The position numbers and the translations under genes are program-made. A DNA stretch of 64,000 nt from NCBI GenBank assembly GCA_018343915.1, contig JABRWF010000003.1, positions 2,604,001-2,668,000 of the forward strand, read 5' to 3'. Source of the stretch: Agroathelia rolfsii (lineage: Eukaryota; Basidiomycota; Agaricomycetes; Amylocorticiales; Amylocorticiaceae). Positions 1 to 13,242 of the stretch are shown here, piece after piece. A model generated the notes under the pieces. It was not told where the DNA came from. It searched no databases and saw only the letters and a program-made list of their open reading frames with translations. Every line of letters begins with the position of its first letter. Within the stretch, counting starts at the first letter, position 1.

Positions 1-1551
1 CTCGGGATCTCCTAAATGGGCTTGAAGCTTCACTTGATAACTCCAGTATGACCTTCGTTTTTCTTGTCCTTCACCCGAAGCAGATGATGCTGACTTACAC
101 GTTTCTCGTCATTCTTCATCCAGACACAGGCGACGTGAGATTCATTTGCCTCGAAAAACAAAGCCATACGATTGCAGCCGACCGCAGCACCAGCCCGACC
201 AACACACATGGGTCAAGAAGTCACTCTCCTGGCGCCGGCACCGGCGGTGGGTCATCGCCATATCCATCACACTTCTCTACCGCATCGCACATTGTCGCGC
301 GCAAGCGCGTGCTATACGCGCATTCCGACATCCTCATTAGCCGATCCGAGTATTTTGCGACGATGCTGGCGTCGACGTTCTCGGAAAACAGTGGAACTAC
401 AGCACTTGGCGAGCGGAAGCTGTATACGGTGATTGTGGAGGAGAGTGATTTCCAGACCATCTATTGGCTGCTCAAGTGGATTTATGGTAATTGCAGATAT
501 CCCAGCTCAAGCTACCCTAAAATTTACTGATGAACCCTGGTTAATAGCGAACTGGTTATTGTTCAAGGAAAACGATGACCCTAGAGAAGCCGTTGATGGG
601 TTCGGTGCTGGATGGAGCGTGAACTGGCTCGGCGCCCGAGGCGGCGAATGGGACTGGAAAACACTTCACAAGAGCGGCAATATAGAAGACGGCAGAGACG
701 ATGGAGCCAGTGCCACTAGTGCAGAGAGCGCCGTAGCCACGAACAAAGGAAAACAAACAATCCAATCCCCAGCCTCCTCGTCCCGTACGACAGCTGGACC
801 CACAAGCTCAGGCGGAGTCCTCGTTCCCAAATCGGTTTCGCCCACCGCTCGATCGGTGTCATCCTCAACCCAGCAACCTCCTCGGCGCTCAGTGGCCCCC
901 CCTTCATCTACCACTGTGCCCACGGCGCTCGCATCCTCCAAATCAGGCACATCACGCCCGCCCGCAATATCCTTCACAACAGTTCCCTCGACAATGAAAT
1001 ATCCCGTTTCACCACGTTCTCAGCGACCGTCGTCTCATCTCACCGCCGGGGGATTCATGACTCCCGATCCACATCCACACCCAACACCCCCTCCTCCTCC
1101 GGCATCAGCACTGTCGATGTATCAGGTAGCGCATCGGTATAATCTTCCCGGTCTGGCGTCGCTCGCGCTGGAGCATATGATGAGTACGATCACGCCCCAA
1201 TCGAGTTTCGCGCTGTTATTGGCGACGTATGTGTGGGAAGAGTTGAGGGTAATCGTGGAGGCGCGTTTTTGTTTACTGTGGATTGGATGTATGCGCCATA
1301 CTAACAGGGTTTTCCATCTTTTGCAGGATTACGTTGTTGATAAGTGGGAAGAGGTATCAGCGTCGAGTGAGTTTGAGCAGTGTTGTCAAGAGATTGCTAC
1401 CGGAGAGTACGTCTTGAATTTTTTTAAATCCGCATATCTGAACACATCGCAGCTGACACTTTCCCATTATATCAGGTGGGGGACAGAGGGCGGTATGGTA
1501 TTAACTGCACTTTTCCGACGGCTGCGCTCTCCATTATACGCTCGTACCTGA
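1..1551 (+). CDS. BTB/POZ domain protein, 5' end cut by window edge
   Basis: The reading frame is open from base 3 (RDLLNGLEASLDN), so the start lies outside the window. I infer introns at 46-123, 487-547, 1249-1326 and 1407-1475. Splicing joins the BTB core: HSDILISRSEYFATML, then KLYTVIVEESDFQTIYWLLKWIYANWLLFKENDDP. A long Ser/Thr/Pro-rich linker follows (about 670-1110), then a helical segment around MYQVAHRYNLPGLASLALEHM and a C-terminus WGTEGGMVLTALFRRLRSP. BTB domains dimerise and often recruit cullin-3; this arrangement of a BTB split by a disordered insert is common in basidiomycete BTB proteins. Partners are unknown. The family call is solid; exact exons at the left edge are inferred. 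Confidence 0.8.
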
Positions 1552-1852
1552 GACTATAAACACCGATAAGTCATTAACCCCATACTGGCACATATGCAAC
1601 ATATTTATACCATCATCATGCCTCACGATTTCCTAATGCTGTTCACAATTAAATGTATAAATATATATATAGTCAATTAGGAACCCAATGTATTCTAATG
1701 ATACACCATGATGTAAATTAATCCCAAAGCGAAATAGCCCTGTGTATGCATTTGTATAGTGATAGCGAACAGCGATTAAGAACCCACTTGGTCCTTCATT
1801 TTTGTTATCTCTTCAACCCTCTTTACGTGCACCGTGCGTAGTGGTGCACAGA
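1552..1852. other. AT-rich intergenic spacer
   Basis: AT-rich 3' flank of the BTB gene. It holds a short TA-rich run near 1655-1670 and no coding signal that I can see. Confidence 0.5.
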
Positions 1853-2089
1853 TTAATAGTTACGTCCAGTACGGTAATGTGTCATCGTCATCTTCGTCTT
1901 CATCTTCTTCGTAATCTTCGTCGTCATTGTCTTCATCGTCTCAATTCTTAACAGTCCCGACGCTTGGACTCCGAGAGGGACAGGATCAATCAATGATCCC
2001 CATGTCGGGGGCGTCGCCTGGGGGGGCTGGGCGAGGTGCCTTTTTTTCGTGTTCCGTCCGTTCCGTCTGCTCGGATTTTTATATCGCAC

Positions 2090-2374
2090 TCAGAACGCAA
2101 CATACAGGTACTGATGCACGGGTAGATCCTGTGGGCCCTTGCCCTCCTGGGCAAGTTTCAACATCTGTGTCAGGTCGATGGACGCTTTGTTGATGTCCGT
2201 CCGGACGTTTTGGCGATTCGGTCTCGGTCGGGCACTGAGAAGCGAACCGATGCGGTTGGTGTTAGATGATGCGTGTTCGTCGTGGAGTAGGAATGATGAT
2301 TTTAGATCAGCTGTGCTTGCTGCTGCGACTGATGTCATGGGCGTGAGACCAGGAGGGTAGATGTAGGAAGACAT
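2090..2374 (-). CDS. Small hypothetical protein (94 aa as one exon)
   Basis: From the ATG at 2374 the frame gives MSSYIYPPGLTPMTS..., a Ser/Ala/Asn-rich first half and a more ordered second half (NRQNVRTDINKASIDLTQML, then KLAQEGKGPQDLPVHQYL) ending in YVAF. I do not recognise a family. The end may be spliced: a GT-AG intron of 39 or 45 bases starting near 2107 or 2113 and ending at the CAG near 2069 would continue the protein in frame to 1853, adding a basic tail (QPPQATPPTWGSLIDPVPLG, then Lys/Thr-rich). An unrelated acidic frame (DDEDNDDEDYEEDEDEDDDD) at about 1861-1940 also looks protein-like, but I could not join it in phase. Gene reality is moderate; the 3' structure is unresolved. Confidence 0.45.
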   Translation of the reverse strand: MSSYIYPPGLTPMTSVAAASTADLKSSFLLHDEHASSNTNRIGSLLSARPRPNRQNVRTDINKASIDLTQMLKLAQEGKGPQDLPVHQYLYVAF

Positions 2375-2506
2375 GGCTTTTTGTTTTTGGGTGGTGATGA
2401 TAGTGATTGTGACAGTAGTAGTGGTGGTAATGGTGTACAAGAGCCTGAATATGCGATCGCCTTGGCGGGTAGGGCTACGAGGTATTATAGCTGTGAGGCT
2501 TGTCAC

Positions 2507-4147
2507 AAGACTCGATTTTAGTGAGTGCTAGTTTGGATTCTTGGAGGCGTAAGGAGATCGTTAGTGGGGTACGACCCCCCGGGAGTAGGATAGGCGGCCT
2601 TAAGTAGTCCGCGCCCAAGCGCTGGTGGTCCTCACGGCGGACCAATAACCAAGCGTGGGAGATGCCAGGGGCACTATAAACTACTTGAGGTAACAATGAG
2701 GACGGTCTCAAGGGAGATATGACACGCCGAATCAAAAGAGCCAGACTCAGTCAGGTTGAAACATGCTGCAGTCGGCGCGGCCGCGCAGGCAATACATGGA
2801 CACAGGATGCGCTTGTGAGCTAGTTGCCGCCTGACAAGATAATGTCGGAGTGTGTAATCACGGAGTCAGAGCGCTTTGTTACTACATATCGCATCCAATC
2901 TAATCCCAAGGCCCAAGCGGATGGTGTATGTGCGACAGCGGCTGACAACGAGTGTGAAAGGCGGTCCGAGGACTTGGGTGGAATGATGGCGCATTAAACA
3001 CAAAAAAGACAAACAGTGTGTTACACATTGACTCAGAGATTAGCATATCTGTTTGCCTTGACATAAACTGTATCTCGACCACGAGTAATACCAAGTCAAG
3101 ATGGGATAAGACAATTGGGATGCCGGATATCCCGGGACTCGCTTGAAATGAGTCAGTTGCGTCACCGGCAGCGACCCGCCGGGAAACAAAGCCTTGTCCT
3201 AGTAGTAACGTAGTCACAGTGCAACCAAGGTTTCACACCAACTGGTTTCTAAGCCAAAAAGAGTAGACGAAGCTCTTGGGTGGTGAGGGCATTGTTAGGT
3301 GTCAGGTGGAAATTACTTTTTTTTTCGCGGTTTTTGACTTGAGGATGCCCCCATCGCCGTATGGTTGGATCATACATCGAACTCATCACCATTTTTGATG
3401 ATAACCCCCATCGAACGCCTGGACCGAAGCAGTGATGCTGGATCAGTGTGGTGCATTCAATCGACTGCGGACATCTATAACCCGTCAGGTGGGGGCACCT
3501 GTGCGTCGAAGTCCCCCAGATCGCCAAAACAAGGTAAAGGGGGATATCTCCGTTACCTACTTATCTTACGAGCAATTGCAATAGCCCTCTCTTTGGGGCG
3601 TTATCCTTGTGGCAACGTAGCAGCAACCTGCTAGGGTCGTCGGGTTGGCCTGGGAATACGGCTTCCCCGGAGAAACAAGAGGGCATGCGGACTTGGACTC
3701 GGAGGCAGTGTACTATGTGAGCCCTCGATGATGACATCCGTGGCGTCATTAAAATTTAGCCAGAATCTGTCCAAAAATGGCAGGAGATTTTTAGGGAGAA
3801 TATCCAAATATGGGTATCGAGCCGGTTAGTGCTGGACGTCGCACCCGCAGGGCCAACGAGGATACCTAACCACTGTGTGTCTGTCTGGCACACGCAAGTA
3901 ATGGTGGATTTAATTATGCATATCTATACGATCATGTTCTAGTCTCGTGATGGCAATATACTAGCACAGACACAGATACGCAACGGGGCGTGAGAGGGGC
4001 CCGACGGGACGATTAGATGCATGAGCTGGCTATTCGCCAAATCAGAGCCCGGCCAAGGTCGTTAGCAACTCCCATTTCCTTTTCTTCTTACTCCCTCCAC
4101 AGTCCCTTGTCCCTCCCTTACCAACATCCCCTCTCCGCCCTCAGCTG
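2507..4147. other. Intergenic region upstream of KRE6
   Basis: About 1.6 kb with several short open frames on both strands, none with recognisable protein character. The last 80 bases (4065-4145) are strongly pyrimidine-rich (CTTACTCCCTCC-like), a usual sign of a fungal core promoter and transcription start just ahead of the KRE6 ATG at 4148. Confidence 0.5.
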
Positions 4148-6831
4148 ATGGCGTTCCGTGGTCAAGCGTTCTCAAGTCACTCGTCCACATCAAGCCTGCT
4201 GGCAAAGGAGATGAAGCTGGACGATACCCACAGGCTATCGTCCTGGTCCAGCAGCATACATGTCCGTCCTTGCATCATATTTGCTGCCTCTGCCGGCCCA
4301 CATCGACTCACCCTTCCTGCATGTTTTATTTTAATTCCATTTAGGGCGATTCACCATACTCTGCTGGCGCCAACTCTCGCTTACCATCAATTTCTGACAA
4401 GGTACATATAATATTACCAAACTGCAACCACCAAGTGTCGTGACCTACGACAACAACCTTTTATTCATCTTTTATTCTGTCTACAGTTTTCCTTGTCTCC
4501 GGATCCTCGAACATGGGGTGCAGACCTGTCGCCGAACCTGGTGGAAGAAGATGATGCCTTGCACGATCCTCAGGAGCTGTTGAAGCGAGACGAGCGAGGG
4601 AAACGGATAGACCGTGCAAAGCTGGCCTTTTACTCAAATCGAGGGTTCCTCAACCTGGGTTGTCTTTTGATCTTGATTTTTGGTCTCTTAGCACTATTGC
4701 AAGTCCTTTTTCCATGTTTTCTTTCATTTATTTGGCTCAGTTTGACCATTTTTCTTGGCTACAGCGCTGGCTATCCAATCATCCATTATGTCAAAAGTTC
4801 TCCCGTTTCCAGACTAGGCGCCTATAACCTAGGCGGTGTAAATGCATCAGGCCAGGTACGCGAGATTCTTGGCCCGGTTTTTAGCACTCTTGGCCATTAC
4901 TAAACCTTTTGTTTCTGAATGAACACTAGGTACCTACAACATGGGGTAACGTCGGTTTGATAGACGTGGATACACCGAAGGAGGCTTACACGATGACTTC
5001 TTATCACGATGGCAAGGAGTTGACACTCGTCTTTAGTGATGAGGTTTGTGAATTCTTCCATTTTTAACAATGTGACATTCGGTTCCCCGTGGGCTCACGC
5101 GAGAGATATTCATAGTTCAATGTCGATGGCCGGACCTTTTATCCTGGGGACGATCCGTATTGGGAGGCTGTCGACCTGCATTACTGGCCGACAAACAACA
5201 TGGAGTGGTATGACCCCGCTGCTATTACCACATTCGGTGGTAGCTTGGTGATTACGTTAGAGCAAAAGGAAACGCACGGCTTACACTATCAGGGTGGTAT
5301 GATGTCGACATGGTTGGGCTCTCCTTTTGTGAATGTTACAAAACCATGTCTTTGCTCAACGAGGTTTTTAGGAACAAATTTTGCTTTACTGGCGGATACA
5401 TTGAGGCCAACGTGTCTCTTCCCGGCATTAGCACAGTCATGGGTCTCTGGCCAGGTTGGTTTTCTTGCCTCGACGTGTTCTCTCGTTTCAATGCATTGGT
5501 GACTAACAATTTTTTTAGCTGTTTGGACGATGGGTAACCTCGGTCGGGCAGGCTACGGTGCCACACTCGACGGCATGGTAACATTCTTTAGTGCCAATCT
5601 TTATGTCTGAGCAACACTGATTTGATCCCTGTAGTGGCCCTACACCTACGACTCATGCGACGTCGGCACGGTTGCGAACCAAACCTATCTCGGTCAACCG
5701 GTCGCCGCGCTTTCGGATGGTGACTATTCCACCGGTCGCAACGGAACATTGTCTCTTCTGCCAGGGCAACGCCTTTCGCGCTGTACGTGCGAGGGCGAGT
5801 CGCATCCGGGTCCTAAGCATTCCGACGGAACGTACGTGGGCCGCTCTGCCCCCGAAATTGACATGTTTGAGGCCCAGATCTCGAATAATGTCGGTCAAGT
5901 GTCACAATCGGCTCAGTGGGCGGTGAGTTCTTTGTCGTTTCTGAGAAAATGTGAAGAAAAGTCTATGCTCATTTGTTGTTGATGTCGTTGAATAGCCGTT
6001 CAACTGGCACTACTTCTGGTACAACACCACTGAGAACATGGTCATTCCCAACACGAGCATTTCAGCCCAGAACTCGTATATTGGTGGTGCTACGCAACAG
6101 GCTACATCTGTTGTAACTTCGACGAATCAGATTTGCTACGAGTATGAAGCGGGATGCTATACGACATACGGCTTTGAGGTATGTTGCTTCCGAAAACAGT
6201 TGAAAGAAGAAATGACTAATTTTGTTTTTCCGAACCAGTATCTTCCTGGTTTTGATGATGCAGTAAGTGTCTTGTGTCTTTTCTTTGAAATATCAAAATC
6301 ATTCATATTATCACTAGTACGTTACTTGGGTAGCCACGGCCACAGTATCTTGGACTTTGAACGTTGCTGGTTTGGCTGCTGATCCCATTGTCAACATCAG
6401 TTCAAGACCGGTACCACAAGAACCGATGGTAAATCGATATTATGTTAGCATGCACTCACAGATACTGATTATTCTTCTTAAAGTACATTCTCGCAAACTT
6501 GGGCATGTCTACCAACTTCGGTACTGTCGATACCGCTCACATTCCATTCCCGGTTCACATGTATATCGACTACATCCGTGTCTACCAGCACAAGGATGCT
6601 ATCAATATTGGCTGCGATCCTAAGGATTTCCCAACTGCTGCTTATATTGAACAGTATGTGATTTTGCTTATTGTGTCTATGACGATATAGGCTGACGTAT
6701 GCAATCCCTTAAGATACAGCGAAGCTTACACAAATCCTAACATTACCGGCTGGGGTGATCCAACAGCTGGTACAGGTGGACTAGGATACAACCAGTCGAT
6801 GCCTCGGAATAGCTTCCTGGGACAGTGTTAA
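4148..6831 (+). CDS. KRE6: KRE6/SKN1-type beta-1,6-glucan synthesis protein (GH16 family)
   Basis: A type II membrane protein with a GH16-like lumenal domain, needed for cell-wall beta-1,6-glucan in the secretory pathway. Exon 1 (4148-4261, MAFRGQAFSSHSS) and exon 2 (4345-4401) encode a Ser-rich cytosolic tail; exon 3 starts at 4487 (FSLSPDPRTWGADLSPNL). A single membrane helix spans roughly residues 110-132 (GFLNLGCLLILIFGLLALF). The lumenal part reads GAYNLGGVNASGQVPTTWG, SDEFNVDGRTFYPGDDPYWE, LHYWPTNNMEWYDP, the catalytic EIDMFEAQ, NWHYFWYN and IDYIRVYQ, ending NSFLGQC at the TAA 6829-6831. At least nine introns. The intron inside the membrane helix (4699-4764) seems to be GC-AG. Full length for the family; very confident. 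Confidence 0.95.
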
Positions 6832-8376
6832 ATCCTCTCATCCCTACTATTCCTTTTCTCACTTAGCTCATAATTACCTATCTTACGCAAGCCATGGATA
6901 CTTAACCCCTCGCACCCAGCCAATGCTTCTTGTATCATTATACTCCAACCCGTTGCCATGTACATCTAGGACACTCCCCCCTCGTCCTCTTCCTCCGAAC
7001 ATTTGTACTGCCGCCGACCCTTCTGCTACCTCTGCTGCCCACACACCCCCTTCCCACCGTTGCGTTGATCACCTCGCCTATCTCCCCATCAACCAGGTCG
7101 CGTCTACATCCTCACCTACTCAGTTGTCCTGACAGCTGCTCCTGCTGTTCCGTCTGCCATTTTCGTTACCGTGGACTACATGAATGGGCGCGTCTGGTCA
7201 CGTCTCTGCCTGTCGTATATACCTCCGTCTTTTTGTCTTCTGCCTTTTCCCTTTCTTTCTCATGTTGCTGTGTACTTGAACATTTTCCTTTACTCACATA
7301 CATTCACTTCCATTTACCGCTCTTGCCAAGCTATAACCCCTTTCCCCCTCTATCCCATCCACATGAACTCTTCTTTCCGCACAAAACAAAACACGCATAT
7401 GCATATGCACTAAATAGTAGTTTCTTATTGTTTGTTTTCTGCAACAACCCCCTCCGCCGGCAGTTTTCTTCCCACCCTAGACGGTCGTTTTCCCCTGCAC
7501 TGCATTCTTCTTTCTGTCAACCAAGCTGACCCTTTCCCCCCTCATACAATGCTTTCCACATGCACACATTTTGTATAAAAAGCATATATTTTCTTTCAGC
7601 TTCAATTTAAGAGGGGAAAGTAAGCTTTTTAAAAAAAACCATCTTCAACTTATTTAAACCCGATTTTTTTTAATTCTTTTTTCTTCTTCCTAGGTACCTC
7701 TGACTTTTTTATTTGGTTGTGGCTCTTGTTTTTTTTGATCATTTCCTGTCTTTTCTCTATGATTCCTTTATCTGATCAAAAATCATGGACTAGAGCTGTT
7801 TGTGTCTGACCTTTTTTTCATCTTACTTTGTTACTATTGTCAATCTATATCTCAATAGAATTTTCTTTTTCTCTCTCGCTTTTTTTGTCTCGTTTACTTT
7901 TCTCATCAAGGGGTCAGCGGGTGGTGGCTTGGTTGGTAAAAGGACACGAAACACGGGGCCTTTATCTTCTACTCACAAATCCTGGACTTGATCATGTTTG
8001 ACTTGAACTGTGATCGCTTTATTGTCTTTTGTATATAGCTTTACATATTATATACATCTCATTATTAGGCGCAATACTTTTGATGAGCGTGTATGCGAAA
8101 ATGAATCCGAGTTGCCAAGCAACCTGTCTTATGGCCGAACTCATCTTGAAAGTTCTGTCCGGCCTTCTTCGATTTTGGATGTGTGGCCGTAATCGTAACT
8201 GCAGAAACAGGATATAGATAGATTGGGTTGTTACGTATTTCTACATGAACACTTTTACATTGAATCATGAATTATTTGTTCTTGGACTAATGTTTTTTTC
8301 TTCTTCAAGTGTTGAGTATTTTTTGCTTATTCTTTTTTCCCCGACACTCTCGATATTTTCAAGGAGATCAATGTCC
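6832..8376. other. Pyrimidine-skewed spacer between convergent genes
   Basis: Space between the 3' ends of KRE6 (+) and LEU2 (-). From about 6950 to 7900 the + strand is dominated by C and T with many T runs, which produces long but low-complexity open frames (Leu/Ser/Phe/Pro-rich). I see no gene, tRNA or repeat unit here. From about 8000 onward composition returns to ordinary. Confidence 0.6.
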
Positions 8377-9801
<1,425 letters not shown>

Positions 9802-9980
9802 GATGAAACTGAAGAGAGTAAGTGTGTATTGATAAGTGGTGAATAGATCTAGAGATCTAGAGATAAGTGGGATTATGTATTCAGTGATCGGAAGCATCTC
9901 ATCTCTTCACAAAGCTCCATCATAAATTCGACTGCCAGTAACTACTTACTTTACAATAAAAAAAAGTCTCGGGCTCGAAA
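9802..9980. promoter_or_regulatory. Shared LEU2/NOB1 divergent promoter
   Basis: Only 179 bases separate the outermost LEU2 ATG (9801, -) from the NOB1 ATG (9981, +). Both promoters must lie here or overlap neighbouring exons. A direct repeat of the AGATCTAGAG type is visible at about 9845-9860. No named factor site is claimed. Confidence 0.55.
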
Positions 9981-11654
9981 ATGACTACACCACGGTGCAA
10001 GACGCTAGTCCTCGATGCAGGACCTTTACTCTCCTTGTCCCCTTTGCGTGGCCTCGCTGAGACCTATCTAACTGTGCCCCAAGTGCTGAATGAACTGAAG
10101 GACAAGCGAGCCCGCGAACATTTTGAACAGCTTGCACTCTCCACTGGAGTTAAAATTGAGATTAAGTCTCCAGACTCAGAGTCTCTACTGCATGGTGAAC
10201 AAGATTTGAGGATGCTCCAATTCATTATAGGCTGATGATAAAAATAGTTATCAGATTCGCTAAAAAGACGGGAGACTACTCCGTTTTATCAAATGCCGAT
10301 TTATGCGTACTTGCATTGACTTACATGCTCGACAAAAAGGAGAAGGAAGAAAGTAACAAAAAAAAAGAAAAGGCGAGAGATTATTTGCTGATGCATTGCC
10401 TATCCATCTTACATGGCAATAGTAGGACGCTTCCACGACTGCATCCACATCCGACCCGCAGGTGGAAAGAGATCTAGCAACACAGCTGGAAAATGCGATC
10501 ATCAGCGAACCAGACCCTGACGGTCTTGAGACGGACGCACGGGCCATCGCTCAAGCCCTGATAGACGACCACCCTGGACCTACCGATGCTGTCAATGATA
10601 TCCCAGATATTTCCTCTGAGCCCGTCTTCGCCCCTCAGGACCATACTAAAGACAACAATGACACAGTGATCACTCCTGCATCACCCTCCAATATACCTCC
10701 GATAGAAGATGAGGAGGTCGCCCAAGCAGCAGATCTCGAGCCTCTTAATGTAGAGCTGGTATCCAGTAATCCAGTTCCAACCCCTCCTCAGCCCCATTCC
10801 GAGACAAACGCCGATGTGCCGTTGTTCGAGGATCCCTCGGATTCCGACGACGGAGAGGGCGAATGGATCACCCCTGCAAATGTTGCTTTACACAAATCTC
10901 GTGCACTTGATCTCATCCCTTCGGGTGGACCCAAGAAGGATAAGAAAGGCGAGCATATTGCTGTCGGATGTATGACAGCCGATTTTGCAATGCAGAACGT
11001 GCTATTATACATGGATCTCAACCTTGTTGGATCAGAAGGAAAGAGGATCGAGCGGTTAAAGAGCTGGGTATTGAGATGTCATGCTTGCTTCAAGTTTGCA
11101 TATTCTTTTTATCTGTCCTTCTCAAGGGATTTCCTGATATATACTGTCTCAGAATCTGCAAAGACAACTCCAAAAAGTTTTGCCCATCATGCGGGAACCC
11201 GACGCTCATCCGTGCTTCCGTCACTATTTCTTCCCCTTCTGCGTCTTCTTCAGCTCCGGTGATGCAAGTTCATCTCAAACCCAATTTCCAATATCGAACA
11301 CGTGGGACAAAATACTCCATTCCCGCACCTAAACCTGGATCTGCTAAAACTGGTCCTGGCGAAGGCTTGATTCTGAGAGAAGATCAGGCAGAGTACCGGC
11401 GAGCCCAAAAAATGGCAGACGGACGAAGAGAAAGGGAAGAGGCACGACTATTGAAAGGAGCGGTCAAGAATGCCGAGGCTGGGAATTACAATAGTGGTGT
11501 CATGGGGAGTTGGATGGATCCAGATTGGGTACCGGAAATGCTGATTGCCAGCGCAGGCGGTAAAGGACGGACGACTCGAGGAGGGCCTGGGGAGATGCCG
11601 ACTATTGGGCATGGTAGGCGGAACCCCAATGAGATCAGGAAGAAGCGGAAGTGA
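9981..11654 (+). CDS. NOB1: 20S-pre-rRNA D-site endonuclease Nob1
   Basis: Endonuclease that makes the final 18S rRNA 3' end in pre-40S particles. The PIN domain opens with CKTLVLDAGPLLS (catalytic Asp) and continues TYLTVPQVLNELKDKRAREHF, then after an intron KKTGDYSVLSNADLCVLALTYML with further acidic residues. An acidic, Pro-rich middle (about 10500-10860) follows, then GEWITPANVALHKS, CMTADFAMQNVLLYMDLNL and a zinc ribbon split by an intron (RCHACFK ... KKFCPSCGNPTLIR). The C-terminus has YRTRGTKYSIPAPKPG and a basic end (NPNEIRKKRK) at the stop. Length and order are standard for fungal Nob1. Confidence 0.94.
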
Positions 11655-11723
11655 TTGAGAGATATGCGATTTATGATACACGAGGGATATTACTATATGT
11701 CCAATATGATCACTACCTGTTCT

Positions 11724-12430
11724 CTAGCCAAGAGACCTGTTCATGAAGCGCCTCTTCTGGAAGGACATCCACCATTTGCTAGGCTTGCCAGTTCCGTCTG
11801 CGTAAAGTCTCTCAACCATCCTTGCTGCAAGCTCTTGCCTGACTTGTGTCAAATATTGACGCAGGTAATCTGAAGATTGTTTACATCATGAGGTTCAAGA
11901 TTTTGGGATGGATCAGAAGATGACGCACCAGCTTCTGCTCTGCCGGAAGGAGGCGCATAGTGAGCATTAAGAGGAAAATTGGCGTCCCCAGGAATTGGGA
12001 AATTGTCAACACTCAGTGTATTGAGCAGTTTACCCGCCTCGATCTGGCTCGGGACGGTCTTCGCAGAACCAATCTTCGCCAAGCAGTCAGAGATGAAGAG
12101 GATCAAGATAATAAGCAGTCGATCTGCAGGGCCCTTGATCTCGAAATTACGGAAGAGGGAGTTGGCGCGAAATAGATCAATAGTCTCGTCAATAATATCC
12201 CCTTGCTCGGGGTCGGCTTAGTGTGAATTGAGTATAAGCATAGTGGATACATGCGTGGGAGCTCGAACACACACCTGGCGCAGCCGGTCCACGAATACGA
12301 GTCTTGATGGGTAGGATGCTGATGTTCCCCACCTGGGGTATGTCTGGTATTTCATTTAATGCCGAATGATATGCCTGCACGAGTTATAGTCAACGATGAA
12401 TATGTGTTGCTGTCCATTTCTTACAGGCAT
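11724..12430 (-). CDS. ARPC3: Arp2/3 complex subunit 3 (p21-Arc)
   Basis: Subunit of the Arp2/3 complex, which nucleates branched actin. Exon 1 is just six coding bases (ATGCCT, 12425-12430), spliced at 12374 to AYHSALNEIPDIPQVGNISI and LPIKTRIRGPAAP. The next exon reads ADPEQGDIIDETIDLFRANS, LFRNFEIKGPADRLLIILIL and FISDCLAKI, then NTLSVDNFPIPGDANFPLN and YAPPSGRAEA. A final splice to DYLRQYLTQVRQELAARMVE and KPSKWWMSFQKRRFMNRSLG ends at the stop 11724-11726. Every intron resolves in phase and the family's conserved KWWMSFQKRRFMN end is present. Divergent from PSF2. Confidence 0.94.
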
Positions 12431-12499
12431 GATCGCAGTCAGAGTCCAAGTCGCGCGTGCGGCACACTTTGACACTTCACAACTTACATCTGCACTGTG
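12431..12499. promoter_or_regulatory. 69-base divergent promoter of ARPC3 and PSF2
   Basis: The two start codons face away from each other across only 69 bases. The stretch is GC-balanced, with no TATA box that I can see. Transcription of each gene must start inside this gap or inside the neighbour's 5' part. Confidence 0.6.
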
Positions 12500-13242
12500 A
12501 TGTCGATTCCCGCCTCTCTACGCACATCAATCCTTCCCTCTGAGCTGGAGCTCATTGCATCTGAGCAGCTCGTAGAAATTGTTCCTCTCATTTCAATGGA
12601 AAAGATTGCTCTCATATCCGGTCACTATGGCCCCTTGCGCTCGCCAGAACATGCGCGCGTGCCACTCTGGATGGCCGTTAATCTGAAACTGAAGAAGAAG
12701 TGTAATATTGTACCGCCCGATTGGTTGTCTGTCGGTTCGTTTCTGCCAGCCTATGCAAGCTATATACCGTCTAGACAATATAGAAGCAAGAATTCTTGCA
12801 GGAAAGATTGACACGTGAAACGAGCTCAGAAAAGTTCTACGAGATGCCTTTTCGGTTTGCTGAGATGGCCAAGATCCTCCTTGATATGTACGTCAGATCA
12901 CATATCTCCTGGGTGCTGTGCTGCATCTCCAGCTCCATGAAACTAGTGCATCGGATGATATTGAGGATCCCGTGAAAATTCGCACTCTATTAAAAGATTT
13001 ACGAGAGGTGCGACAAGCCAAAAGTCGGGATGGTTTAACAGCACTAGACTACAGTGAATTGAGTGTAGGTCAAATCTAATCCATTCTCATTTCAATTGGT
13101 ATAATGATGGTATGAACGGATCTAGTTGCCTAACCTCTGCTCCATGGAAATCAACGAGATTAGACCATTTTTCGTACGATCCATGGGCATCCTATCGAGC
13201 ATAGCCAGACCGAACAACACAGAGCCCACAAGCATGTTTTGA
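12500..13242 (+). CDS. PSF2: GINS complex subunit Psf2
   Basis: Part of the GINS tetramer in the CMG replicative helicase. Starts MSIPASLRTSILPSELELIA at the ATG 12500 and continues EQLVEIVPLISMEKIALISG, the conserved VPLWMAVNLKLKKKCNIVPP and DWLSVEFLQERLTRETSSEK, joined through an intron. Then FYEMPFRFAEMAKILLD, an intron, ASDDIEDPVKIRTLLKDLRE, VRQAKSRDGLTALDYSELS, an intron, LPNLCSMEINEIRPFFVRSM and the end EPTSMF (stop 13240-13242). Length, about 200 residues, fits the family. Confidence 0.95.

Noticed and set aside
6930..7529. 199-codon open frame, Leu/Ser/Phe/Pro-rich
   Set aside because: It arises from pyrimidine-skewed DNA after KRE6; overlapping frames have the same bias and no motif is visible.
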